A stretch of 64,000 bases of DNA from Corallococcus soli (lineage in GTDB: Bacteria; Myxococcota; Myxococcia; Myxococcales; Myxococcaceae). A program made the translations under genes and the position numbers. Location of the stretch: NCBI RefSeq assembly GCF_014930455.1, contig NZ_JAAIYO010000002.1, forward strand, positions 744,001 to 808,000, in the 5' to 3' direction. This document shows positions 34,317 to 42,465 of the stretch, piece after piece. Position 1 is the first letter of the stretch. Every line of letters starts with the position of its first letter. The notes below the pieces were generated by a model, which saw nothing but the letters and a program-made list of their open reading frames with translations, was not told the origin of the DNA and made no database searches.

Positions 34317-35321
34317 TCAGCCGCCGCGCATCCAGGCCAGCAGGGCGCGCTGCACGTGGTAGCGGTTGCCCGCCTCGTCCACGACGCGGCTGCTCGCGTG
34401 ATCCAGCACGTCGTCCGCGACCTCCACGTTGCGCCGCACCGGCAGGCAGTGCAGGAACGCGGCGTCCTTGGAGGCCTTCGCCATGTGCCGCCGCGTGGGC
34501 ATCCACCCGGAGTACGACGCGAGCAGCGCCGCCACGTCCGCGGGCGAGTTCGCCGTCGCCGCGGTGGGACCCCAGGACTTCGCGTACACCGCGCGGCTGC
34601 CGACCAGCGCCTCGTCCTGGTCGTGCGTGTAGGTGATGCTGCCGCCGGTGGCCTTCGCGTACGCCTCCGCCTCCGCGCGCACGGCGGGGTGCAGGTCGAA
34701 GCCCGGAGGATGCGCCACGCGCACCTCGCAGCCCGCCGCCGCCGCGGACAGCAGGAACGAGTTGGGCACCGCCTTGGGCAGCGGCTTGATGTGCGGCGCC
34801 CAGGTGAGCGTCACCGGGAGCTTCTTCGTCGTGCCGAACGTCTCACGCAGCGTCAGCGCGTCCGCCAGGCCCTGGCACGGGTGCTCGCGCGCGGACTCCA
34901 TGCTCACCACCGGCACGGTGGCCCACTTGCGAAAGGCGTTGATGACGGGGTCCGCCTCGTCCTCCTCGTCGCCGCCCCCCTGGGAGAAGGTGCGGATGCC
35001 CAGCATGTCCACGAAGCGCGACAGCACCGGCGAGGCTTCCTTGATGTGCTCCGCCCGGTCCGTGTTCATCACCGCGCCCGGGCGGTCCTCCAGCTTCCAC
35101 ACGCCAGAGCCCACGTCGAGCACGATGGCGTGCCCACCCGCGCGCAGCATCACCGCCTCGAACGAGGTGCGCGTGCGCAGCGACGGATTGAAGAACACCA
35201 TGCCCAGGATCTTCCCGGGAAACAGCGCCCCGGGGTCCTTCTGCTTCCACGCGGCCGCCTGCGAGAGGACCGCCTCGACGCCTTCCGGCCCCAGGTCCTG
35301 GATGCGGGTGACATGCTTCAT
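34317..35321 (-). CDS. argF': N-acyl-ornithine carbamoyltransferase (AOTCase/SOTCase type)
   Basis: The 334-residue enzyme transfers a carbamoyl group to an N-acylated ornithine, giving N-acyl-citrulline. Carbamoyl-phosphate motif FFNPSLRTRTS is at residues 43-53, HPCQGLADAL in the middle and HCLPVRRNV near the C-terminus. Long stretches match the Xanthomonas N-acetylornithine enzyme, not ordinary ornithine carbamoyltransferase. At the position of Xanthomonas Glu92, which selects the acetyl substrate, this protein has Ala90 (NTDRAEHI); at that of carboxylated Lys302 it has Glu. Loss of Glu92 shifts the known enzyme to N-succinylornithine. It is the first gene of the operon, read away from argR. 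Confidence 0.88.
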   Translation of the reverse strand: MKHVTRIQDLGPEGVEAVLSQAAAWKQKDPGALFPGKILGMVFFNPSLRTRTSFEAVMLRAGGHAIVLDVGSGVWKLEDRPGAVMNTDRAEHIKEASPVLSRFVDMLGIRTFSQGGGDEEDEADPVINAFRKWATVPVVSMESAREHPCQGLADALTLRETFGTTKKLPVTLTWAPHIKPLPKAVPNSFLLSAAAAGCEVRVAHPPGFDLHPAVRAEAEAYAKATGGSITYTHDQDEALVGSRAVYAKSWGPTAATANSPADVAALLASYSGWMPTRRHMAKASKDAAFLHCLPVRRNVEVADDVLDHASSRVVDEAGNRYHVQRALLAWMRGG

Positions 35322-35360
35322 GGGCTTCGTGCTCCCCCGGCCGCGCCGGATGGGTGGGGA

Positions 35361-35484
35361 TCACTGAATATTCACAAAAATGCGTGCATATTCAGCAAGG
35401 AGGCGCGGATATTATGCAGAACGGCGCAGCGCGCAAGAACATTCTTGGGGATTTTCATGCGACTTGCGTGCGTATTCATGCGCA
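35361..35484. promoter_or_regulatory. Divergent argF'-argR control region with paired ARG-box-like repeats
   Basis: Two operator-like pairs are visible in this AT-rich gap. Near argF', TGAATATTCA (35365-35374) and TGCATATTCA (35385-35394) have centres 20 bp apart. Near argR, TTCATGCG occurs at 35454-35461 and 35475-35482, exactly 21 bp apart. ArgR binds tandem boxes about two helical turns apart and recognises TGAAT/ATTCA half-sites, so both the operon and argR itself are probably repressed. The binding is inferred from pattern and context. Confidence 0.6.
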
Positions 35485-35500
35485 TGCAAGGTGGCGGTGA

Positions 35501-35920
35501 ATGAACCTGGACGAGGCCATCCTTCAGCTCATCTCCCGGCAGGAGATCACCGATCAGGCCGTGCTCCAGGAGCTGCTGGAGGCGGCGGGGCACGCGCCCA
35601 GCCAGTCCACGCTGTCGCGGCGGCTCAAGAAGTTGAGCGTGCAGAAGGTGAACGGTCGCTATCAGCGCACGGAGGCGCCGCCGGTGGTCGCGGCCATCGC
35701 GCCGCGCGTGGCCATCATCGAGGCGCCGCCCAACATGCTGGTGCTGAAGACGGCGCCCGGCTACGCGCAGATCTTCGGGGTGGCGTTGGACCGTGAGGAG
35801 GTGGCGGGCCTGGCGGGCACGGTGGCGGGCGACGACACCATCTTCATCGCGGTGAGGGATCCGTCGCTGCTCCAGGCGGTGCGCACGGCGGTGGAGCAGC
35901 TCATCCTGCGAGGCCCGTGA
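35501..35920 (+). CDS. argR: Arginine repressor
   Basis: The 139-residue hexameric regulator represses arginine biosynthesis when arginine binds. The N-terminal winged helix (residues 1-60) includes SQSTLSRRLKKL, the recognition helix. The C-terminal oligomerisation domain has the arginine-binding signature GTVAGDDTIFI (about 105-115). It is slightly shorter than the usual 150 residues but complete. It diverges from the arg operon, and the shared gap holds its likely operators. Its last 20 bases overlap the 3' end of the opposite gene. Confidence 0.95.
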   Translation: MNLDEAILQLISRQEITDQAVLQELLEAAGHAPSQSTLSRRLKKLSVQKVNGRYQRTEAPPVVAAIAPRVAIIEAPPNMLVLKTAPGYAQIFGVALDREEVAGLAGTVAGDDTIFIAVRDPSLLQAVRTAVEQLILRGP

Positions 35921-36425
35921 AGGGCACGCGGCGCACCCGCTCCCACGGGCCGCCCAGGTAGCGCCACAGCAGCAGCGCGGGCGCATGTCCGTCGAAGGAG
36001 GCCCAGCCCGCGGACAGCTCCGCGAAGGCGGCCGTGGCCTCCTCCGGCGTGGCCTTGTTCATCAGCGTGACGTGGGGTCGGAAAGGCTGTCGGTCCTGCG
36101 GCGTGAGCCACCGCGCGAAGGCGCGTGACAGCTCCCGGTGGACGGCGCCCAGGCCTGGCGCTTCCACGTCCACCGCCATGCCCCGGCCCAGCCGGCGCAG
36201 CCTTCCGAAGTGGAGCGTGGGGGCGGCGCGTCCGGCGGCGGCTTTGAGCGCGGCCTCCACGCTCATGTGTTCGCGGGGCGGCAGGTGGTGGAAGAGGGAG
36301 ACGTGCGCGGGGATGAGATTGCGCTCGGGCGGGAAGTACCGGCGGCGCAGCCCGTCCAGCCGCGCGAAGCTCTCCGGATCCGCTTCGGCGGTGATGAGCA
36401 GCGGGGCTTCGGTGGACGGGGACAT
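35901..36425 (-). CDS. 2'-5' RNA ligase/2H phosphoesterase family protein
   Basis: The 174-residue protein has the two HxS/T motifs of the 2H superfamily: HVSLF (about residues 41-45) and HVTLMNK (about 118-124), which together form the active site for 2',3'-cyclic phosphates. Size is typical of bacterial LigT/ThpR proteins. The biological substrate is unknown. It converges with argR, the 3' ends overlapping by 20 bp. It is 39 bp downstream of the oxidoreductase gene, probably on the same transcript. Confidence 0.8.
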   Translation of the reverse strand: MSPSTEAPLLITAEADPESFARLDGLRRRYFPPERNLIPAHVSLFHHLPPREHMSVEAALKAAAGRAAPTLHFGRLRRLGRGMAVDVEAPGLGAVHRELSRAFARWLTPQDRQPFRPHVTLMNKATPEEATAAFAELSAGWASFDGHAPALLLWRYLGGPWERVRRVPFTGLAG

Positions 36426-36464
36426 GGATGGACACTCACGGCGACCGAAGCCCTGCTGGCCCGC

Positions 36465-37169
36465 TCAGCCCTTCTGCTGCGATGCGAAGAACTGCTTCAC
36501 CGACTCATCGGCGGCTTCGCGGTACTTCGGGATGCGGGCGCGGTCGGCTTCCGCGAGCGCCTGCTTCATGCGCGCCGCATCGAAGTCATGGCAGTAGCAC
36601 GGGGTGCCCGGCTGCTGGCGCCAGGAGTCCGCGAGGCCACCGGCGTCGACGGGGTCGAAGCCGAGCTCGTCCACGAGCTGGAGCACCTTCGCCCGCGCCT
36701 CCGGGGGCTCGCCCGCGACGGACAGGGAGATGCGGCCCGGCGTGCCCCGGGGCGCGGCCTTCTCCAGGAGGCTCTTGAAGTAGATGTTGTTGAAGGCCTT
36801 GATGACCGGCCGGCCGAGCTGCTTCGCGACCCACTCGCTCTCCAGCATGCCGCCGTTGATCTCCGCGATGTCGCCATCCCGGGCGGGGTAGTAGTTGCCC
36901 GTGTCGATGACGACGACCTCCTTCGGCACGTTCGCGAAGAGGTCCTTCGGCAGGTCGCGGATCGCCTTCTCGGGGATCGACACGACGACGACCTCCACGC
37001 CCTTCACCGCGTCGGTGAGGGTGACGGCCTTCGCGCCCGTCTCCGCCGCTAAGTCCCGCAGCGTCTCCGGCCCGCGCGAGTTCGCAATCACCACCTCATG
37101 CCCCAGCTTGACCCAGTGCCGGGCGAGGGTTCCACCAATGAAGCCGGCGCCAATGATTCCAATCTTCAT
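36465..37169 (-). CDS. NADP/F420-dependent oxidoreductase-like protein
   Basis: The 234-residue protein starts with a Rossmann motif, MKIGIIGAGFIGGTLARHW, followed by VVIANSRGPETL, whose Asn-Ser-Arg suggests NADP(H) binding. This pattern belongs to the F420H2:NADP oxidoreductase/NPDR family; related proteins without F420 use act on small carbonyl substrates. VIKAFNNIYFKSL and FDPVDAGGLADSW are typical. GGAGGAAT precedes the ATG. The cofactor and substrate cannot be assigned from sequence. Confidence 0.8.
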   Translation of the reverse strand: MKIGIIGAGFIGGTLARHWVKLGHEVVIANSRGPETLRDLAAETGAKAVTLTDAVKGVEVVVVSIPEKAIRDLPKDLFANVPKEVVVIDTGNYYPARDGDIAEINGGMLESEWVAKQLGRPVIKAFNNIYFKSLLEKAAPRGTPGRISLSVAGEPPEARAKVLQLVDELGFDPVDAGGLADSWRQQPGTPCYCHDFDAARMKQALAEADRARIPKYREAADESVKQFFASQQKG

Positions 37170-37571
37170 GTCGCGATTCCTCCAGGGAGCGCTCTCTTAA
37201 CGCCCTCGCCGGTCCGCGCCCCGTCCATCGTCAGGACCACGCACCCCCTGTCGGGTTTCGTAACTTCGGCGAGCGGGTGTCATCACCGGACGCACCAGGG
37301 CGGCCCGACCCCAGCGTCCGCGGCGTCTTCCCGCCCCGGTGGCGCCTGTCGCCGGGAGGCCCCGGGCCGGCCGTGGCCACATGCCCGGCGCCGCGAACCC
37401 TGGCGACCTTGCAGGTAGGGTCTCATGGAAGCCACCTCACTGGACCCGGGCCGGTGCCCCTGCGTGGAGCGGACAGTGTCCGTGACGGAGGAGGGCAGGG
37501 GGCTTCCGCCGTGTCCGACCCATTCGCTAACGTTCCGCGCCGGTCGGTCTTTGGGGTCCGACCGCGAGGCC
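37170..37571. promoter_or_regulatory. 402-bp intergenic region with inverted repeat at the sigma-like gene
   Basis: No gene is supported here. The notable element is a perfect inverted repeat, CGGTCGG (37541-37547) and CCGACCG (37558-37564), with a 10-base spacer, ending 7 bases before the ATG of the sigma-like gene. A third copy of the half-site (TCCGACC, 37514-37520) lies upstream. It may be an operator, or an RNA hairpin covering the ribosome-binding site. Confidence 0.45.
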
Positions 37572-38462
37572 ATGTCGACCCACACTTCCGAACTGGTCGC
37601 TGCCTTCCTTGAAGGGGGCGCGCGGGCCTTGTCTCCCGACGAGGAGGTCGGGCTCGCGTCCGTGCTGACGGAGGTCATCGCGCGCTGTGAGCAGGCGTGG
37701 TCCGGTGCCTGGCTCAAGCCCGGGGATTTCGCCGCGCACCTGGGCCTGCACACGTCCAAGGAGGAGCCTCCCGCGAAGGCGCTGGCCTCGCTGTGCTGCG
37801 AGGACCTGTACCTGGCGCTGGCGGCGGTGGAGGGGCACCGGGCCGCGCAGGGGGCGCTGGAGACCACCGCGCTGGTTCCCGCCGGCCGCTCGGTGCGCCG
37901 CGTGGAGGACTCGAACGCGTTCGTGGACGAGGTGCTCCAGCTCACCCGGCTGAGGCTCCTGGTGGAGGAGGGCTCCCAGGTGCCACGCCTCAAGACGTAC
38001 GCGGGCCGGGGCTCGCTGCGTCGGTGGACGGAGGCCGTGGCGCTGGGCGTGGCGCTGTCGCTCAAGCGCCGGCCGGAGCGCACCAGCCCGCTGGACGACG
38101 GGGCGCTCGCCGTCGCGCTGGGAACGCAGGACCCGGAGCTGGAGCTCATCCGTCACCGCTACCGTCCGGCCTTCCGCGCCGCCTTCGCCGAAGCGCTGGC
38201 GGCCCTGTCCCCGCGCGACCGCAACCTGCTGCGCCTGGGGCTCGTGCAGGGCCTGGGCGTGGAGTCGCTGGGGGCGCTGCACCAGGTGCACGCCTCCACG
38301 GTGTCGCGGTGGATGGCGAAGGCCCGGGACTCGCTCCTGGAACACACCCGCGAGGGCCTGGCCCGGCGGCTCGCGTTGAACACCTCGCAGCTCGACAGCC
38401 TGTTGCGCGTCCTGGACGGCAGCCTGGAGGTCAGCATCGCGTCCCTCTTGAAGGAAGGCTGA
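37572..38462 (+). CDS. Sigma-70/ECF-like transcription factor paired with a kinase
   Basis: The 296-residue protein has an N-terminal helical region weakly like sigma region 2 (about residues 90-160, with LLVEEGSQVPRLKTYAGRGSLRRW). The clear sigma region 4 lies at about 195-270: LSPRDRNLLRLGLVQGLGVESLGALHQVHASTVSRWMAKARDSL. Such factors are found beside Ser/Thr kinases in myxobacteria and planctomycetes. The kinase gene starts 10 bp downstream. The ATG at 37572 is used although the frame is open back to 37425. Its target promoters are unknown. Confidence 0.75.
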   Translation: MSTHTSELVAAFLEGGARALSPDEEVGLASVLTEVIARCEQAWSGAWLKPGDFAAHLGLHTSKEEPPAKALASLCCEDLYLALAAVEGHRAAQGALETTALVPAGRSVRRVEDSNAFVDEVLQLTRLRLLVEEGSQVPRLKTYAGRGSLRRWTEAVALGVALSLKRRPERTSPLDDGALAVALGTQDPELELIRHRYRPAFRAAFAEALAALSPRDRNLLRLGLVQGLGVESLGALHQVHASTVSRWMAKARDSLLEHTREGLARRLALNTSQLDSLLRVLDGSLEVSIASLLKEG

Positions 38463-38471
38463 AGGCCGTCC

Positions 38472-41400
38472 ATGTCCGAGTCCGCGTCCCACCTGGAGGA
38501 GGTCGAGCTGCTCGACCTCGCGGACGGCATCCCCTCACCGGCCCTGCGCTCGCGCGCGGAAGCGCACCTGGACGCGTGCCCGTCCTGCCGGGACGCCCTG
38601 GCGGAGTTCCTGCGCGTGCGTGCCGCGCCCGCGCCCGACGTGCACGCTGCGCGCACGGTGCTGCTCGTGTCGGAGTCTCCGGGCGCGCGCCTGTCCGCCT
38701 CGGGAATGCCGCTCATCGCGCAGGGCACACTGCTGGGCCGCTACGTGGTGCTGGAGCGGCTGGGCGTGGGGGGGATGGGCGTCGTCCACGCGGCCTATGA
38801 CCCGAGCCTCGACCGTCGCATCGGCCTGAAGCTCTTGCGCACGCTGCCCGAGGCGGGCGGCGCGGGGGGCATGACGGAGCGGCTGCTGCGCGAGGCCCAG
38901 GCCGCCGCGCGCACGCGCCACCCGCACGTCGTCACCGTGCACGACGTGGGCACGTTCGGCAGCGTGGTCTTCATCGCGATGGAGCTGGTGGAGGGCGGCA
39001 CGCTGCGCCAGCACCTGCGGGCCTCCGGGCGCCCGTGGCGCGACGTGGTGCGGCTGTACCTCCAGGCGGGCAGGGGGCTCGCTGCGGCGCACGCGGCGGG
39101 CGTCGTGCACCGGGACTTCAAGCCGGACAACGTGCTCGTGGACAAGGAGGGGCGCGCCCGGGTGACGGACTTCGGGCTGGCGCGCGTGGAGTCCGCGACC
39201 GCCACGCCAGCGCCTTCAGGAGACACGCCCCGCATCGGCGCGGGCACGGGTGACATCGCGTCCCCGAGCCTTCCGGCGGTGGCCACCACCGTCGCGGGCA
39301 CGCCCGGCTACATCGCTCCGGAGGTGCTCGCGGGAGCCCCCGCGGACGCGCGCTCGGATCAATACGCCTTCTGCGTGTCGCTGTACGAAGGGCTGCACGG
39401 CCAGAAGCCGCCGTCCCCGGAGCAGGGCGGCCTGGCGAACCGGGGCGCCGTGCCCCGCGCCGTGCACGCGCTGCTCGTGCGGGGCCTGTCCCCGGAGCCG
39501 GGCGCGCGGCACCCCTCCATGCCGGCCCTGCTCGACGCGCTGGAGCGCGCCGCCTTCCCCGCGTTCAGCAAGAAGGTGGCGGTCGCCGGGGTGGGCGCGG
39601 GCCTGCTCGCCGTCGCGGCCACCGTGTTCGTGGTGATGGGCACGCCGACCTGCGCGGAGGAGCTGCCGCGGCTCGTGGGCGTCTGGGACGCGGACAGGAA
39701 GGCCGCGCTGCTCAAGGCCTTCCAGGCCACGGGAGCGCCGGGCGCGGTGGCCGCGCACGAGGCCGCCTCACGCGCGCTGGATGCGTATGCCGCGTCCTGG
39801 CACGACAGCCGCCGTCAGGCCTGCGAGGCCACGCGGGGACGTGGCAACCAGTCCGAGGCGGTGATGGACCTGCGGATGAACTGCCTGGAGCGCCGGCGCC
39901 GCGAGCTGGGGGCGCTCACGGACGTGCTGCTCACCGCGAACCGGGACGGCGTCGCGAGCGCCCCGGAGACGGCGCAGGCCCTGAGCCCCCTGTCCCGCTG
40001 CGCGGACGTGGAGGCGCTCTCGCAGCCGGTGCCCCCGCCGGAGCGCCCTGAAGTCGCGGCGCGCATGAAGGCCGCCTACGCGAAGCTCGACGAGGCGCGC
40101 GCCCGCCTGCGCGCGGACCGGTGGCAGGAGGCCGTGGACCGCGTGGGCCCCGTCGTCACCGAGGCGGAGGCGCTCGGCTACAAGCCGCTCCTGGGCGAGG
40201 CCCTGCTCGTCGAAGGCGAGGCGCGCGCCATGCTGCGCGACGAGGCGGCCACCGCGACGCTGCGCCGCGCGATGCTGGCGTCGCTCGCGGGCCGCGACGA
40301 CCTGCACGCCACCGAGGCCGTGGTGCAGCAGGTCTACGTTGACGCTGAGGTCGCCCAGCGTCCGGAGCAGGCGAAGCTCCACGCCGAGCAGGCCCAGGCC
40401 CTGCTGGAGCGCGCGGGAGGCAACGCGGAGCTGGAGGCGCGGCTGCTGGAGTCCCAGGCCAGCTCGCTCGTGCAGCAGGCCCGCGCCGCCGAGGCGTTGC
40501 CCCTCCTCCAGCGGTCCCAGTCCCTCCAGGAGCGGCTGTACGGCAAGGACTCCCCGCGGCTGGCCCGGGGGCTGCTGCTGCTGTCGTCGGCCCTGCGGAA
40601 GATGGGGCGGAGCGAAGAGGCGCTCGTGCACAACCAGCGCACGCAGGCCCTGCTCGAAGCGGCCTATGGCCCGGACCATCCCAAGGTGGCGATGGTGCTC
40701 AACAACCGGGGCAGTACGCTGATGGAGCTGCGCCGCTACACGGAGGCGCGCGACTGCTTCCAGCAGGGCCTCGCCCGCTACGAGCGCATGTTCGGCCCGG
40801 GGCAGCCGGTGCGCTACGTCCTCGGCCTGCGCGCGAACCTGGGCGCGGTGGTCTTCACCCTGGGTCTCTACGCGGAGGCGGAGCGGCAGCTGCGCGAGGC
40901 CCTGACTTTGTCCCAGGCGCAATTCCCTCCAGGCTCCACCTACCGCGTGCGCACGGGCAACAACCTGGCCCTGGCGATCATCAACCAGGGCCGCATGGCG
41001 GAGGCGCTCACGCTGCTCGACGCGCTGGAGGCGGAGCGGGAGGCGGCGACCCTGGATGGGCGCAAGGATCCCATCTTCGCCCAGCCGCCGCTGAACGCGA
41101 CGGAGGTCCACCTGCGCATGGGCCGGCCGGACCTGGCCGTCGCGTCCGCGAAGCGCGCGGTGGCCATCCTCCGGGACATGGGCGCGGAGGCCGACCTGGG
41201 CTACGCCCTGCGCAACCTGGCCAGTACGCTCGCACGGGCAGGGCAGCTCTCCGAGGGCTGGCGCGCGGCCCAGGAGGCCCTGGCCCTGCACCAGAAGCTC
41301 GCGGGGGCGACCGCGCCGCCGTACCCCGAACTGGGGCAGACGCTGGGAGAGCTGGCCCTGGAGCGCGGCGACGCGGACGGTGCCTGCGGGTGGCTGGGCG

Positions 41401-41609
41401 AGGCCCTGGCGCAGTGGGAGAAGACGGAGGCGCCGCCCCTGGAGCTGGCCGTCATCCGCTTCACCCTGGCGCTCGCCCTGCGCAAGGCCCACCGCGAGCC
41501 GGAGCGGGCCCGGGCCCTGGTGACCGCCGCCCGCGACGCCGTGCTCCCCACCCCGGAGCCCCGCGTGCTGCGGCTGTCCGAACTGGAGGCCTTCCTGCGC
41601 GAGCGGTGA
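38472..41609 (+). CDS. Zinc-finger/Ser-Thr kinase/TPR protein
   Basis: The 1045-residue protein begins with an anti-sigma-type zinc finger (His32, Cys36, Cys39 in HLDACPSCRD). The kinase domain (about residues 85-355) has GVGGMGVVH, HRD at 213-215 in HRDFKPDN, DFGLARV and TPGYIAPEVL, so it should be active. One transmembrane helix (about 367-390) follows. The C-terminal 650 residues are helical repeats of the TPR type, outside the membrane. It is 10 bp from the sigma-like gene. The likely arrangement is that an external or envelope signal on the TPR part alters the inner kinase and zinc finger, which control the partner sigma. Confidence 0.88.
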   Translation: MSESASHLEEVELLDLADGIPSPALRSRAEAHLDACPSCRDALAEFLRVRAAPAPDVHAARTVLLVSESPGARLSASGMPLIAQGTLLGRYVVLERLGVGGMGVVHAAYDPSLDRRIGLKLLRTLPEAGGAGGMTERLLREAQAAARTRHPHVVTVHDVGTFGSVVFIAMELVEGGTLRQHLRASGRPWRDVVRLYLQAGRGLAAAHAAGVVHRDFKPDNVLVDKEGRARVTDFGLARVESATATPAPSGDTPRIGAGTGDIASPSLPAVATTVAGTPGYIAPEVLAGAPADARSDQYAFCVSLYEGLHGQKPPSPEQGGLANRGAVPRAVHALLVRGLSPEPGARHPSMPALLDALERAAFPAFSKKVAVAGVGAGLLAVAATVFVVMGTPTCAEELPRLVGVWDADRKAALLKAFQATGAPGAVAAHEAASRALDAYAASWHDSRRQACEATRGRGNQSEAVMDLRMNCLERRRRELGALTDVLLTANRDGVASAPETAQALSPLSRCADVEALSQPVPPPERPEVAARMKAAYAKLDEARARLRADRWQEAVDRVGPVVTEAEALGYKPLLGEALLVEGEARAMLRDEAATATLRRAMLASLAGRDDLHATEAVVQQVYVDAEVAQRPEQAKLHAEQAQALLERAGGNAELEARLLESQASSLVQQARAAEALPLLQRSQSLQERLYGKDSPRLARGLLLLSSALRKMGRSEEALVHNQRTQALLEAAYGPDHPKVAMVLNNRGSTLMELRRYTEARDCFQQGLARYERMFGPGQPVRYVLGLRANLGAVVFTLGLYAEAERQLREALTLSQAQFPPGSTYRVRTGNNLALAIINQGRMAEALTLLDALEAEREAATLDGRKDPIFAQPPLNATEVHLRMGRPDLAVASAKRAVAILRDMGAEADLGYALRNLASTLARAGQLSEGWRAAQEALALHQKLAGATAPPYPELGQTLGELALERGDADGACGWLGEALAQWEKTEAPPLELAVIRFTLALALRKAHREPERARALVTAARDAVLPTPEPRVLRLSELEAFLRER

Positions 41610-41645
41610 AGACCGCCGCCGGGGGCTGCTAGGGTCGCGGTCCCT

Positions 41646-42383
41646 ATGCGAACCCTCGTCGGACTGACGGCCTCGGGCTGGACGGAGAAGGCCCGGTGGG
41701 CCCTGGATCACCACCGCGTCGCCTACCGCTTCCACGACTACATCCCGCTCATCCAGGAGCGCTGGCTGCGCAAGCAGGTGGCCCCTGGCACGAAGGGCTC
41801 GGTGCCGCTGCTCGTCGATCCGCCCGGCGCCGCCGTCCAGGGCTCCTTCGCCATCGCGAAGCGCGTGGAGGAACTGGGGCAGGGCGCTCCGCTCTTCCCC
41901 CAGGAGCACCTGGCGGCCATCACCCGCTGGAACGACACCAGCGAGCAGGTGCTGGACGTGGCGCGCACCTACGCGATGCCGCGCATGCTCGCGAGCACCG
42001 GGGCCCAGGCCGAAGCGCTGCCGAAGTTCGTGCCGGGCTGGCTGCGCCGGCTGTCCGCGCCCACCGCCCGCCTGGGCATGCGCTACGTCATGAGCAAGCA
42101 CCAGGTGCCCGTCAGCACCGAGGACGCCATCGAGGCCACCGTCGTCCCCGCCTACGAGCGGCTGCGCGCGGCGCTGGGCGGCCGGCCCTACCTGGAGGGC
42201 GTCTTCACCTACGCGGACATCACCGCCGCGGTGATGCTCGTGCTCGCGCGCCCCGTGGACGACCGCCACCTGCCGCTGGGCCCCGCCACGCGCGAGGTGT
42301 GGACCCACGCGGGCCTCGCCGCGCGCTTCCCGGACCTCATCGCCTGGCGCGACGCGCTCTACGACAAGCACCGCCGCACCTGA
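41646..42383 (+). CDS. Glutathione S-transferase family protein
   Basis: The 245-residue protein has an N-terminal thioredoxin-like domain (MRTLVGLTASGWTEKARWALDHH, with SVPLLVD holding the cis-proline of the family) and a helical C-terminal domain (residues about 85-240, including PYLEGVFTYADI). The usual catalytic Tyr/Ser/Cys near the N-terminus could be the Ser or Thr of TASGWTEK. Substrate is unknown. It lies 36 bp after the kinase gene in the same direction and converges with clpB at a strong hairpin. Confidence 0.82.
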   Translation: MRTLVGLTASGWTEKARWALDHHRVAYRFHDYIPLIQERWLRKQVAPGTKGSVPLLVDPPGAAVQGSFAIAKRVEELGQGAPLFPQEHLAAITRWNDTSEQVLDVARTYAMPRMLASTGAQAEALPKFVPGWLRRLSAPTARLGMRYVMSKHQVPVSTEDAIEATVVPAYERLRAALGGRPYLEGVFTYADITAAVMLVLARPVDDRHLPLGPATREVWTHAGLAARFPDLIAWRDALYDKHRRT

Positions 42384-42399
42384 CGCCGGGCCAAAAGGA

Positions 42400-42436
42400 G
42401 ACGGGCTGCCTCCCGCCAGGGGGAAGGCAGCCCGTC
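42400..42436. terminator. Bidirectional terminator between the GST gene and clpB
   Basis: GACGGGCTGCCT (42400-42411) and AGGCAGCCCGTC (42425-42436) form a perfect 12-bp stem with a 13-base loop between converging genes. Confidence 0.75.
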
Positions 42437-42465
42437 CCGGGCTTCAGGCGCGCGTGGGGCGCGTC

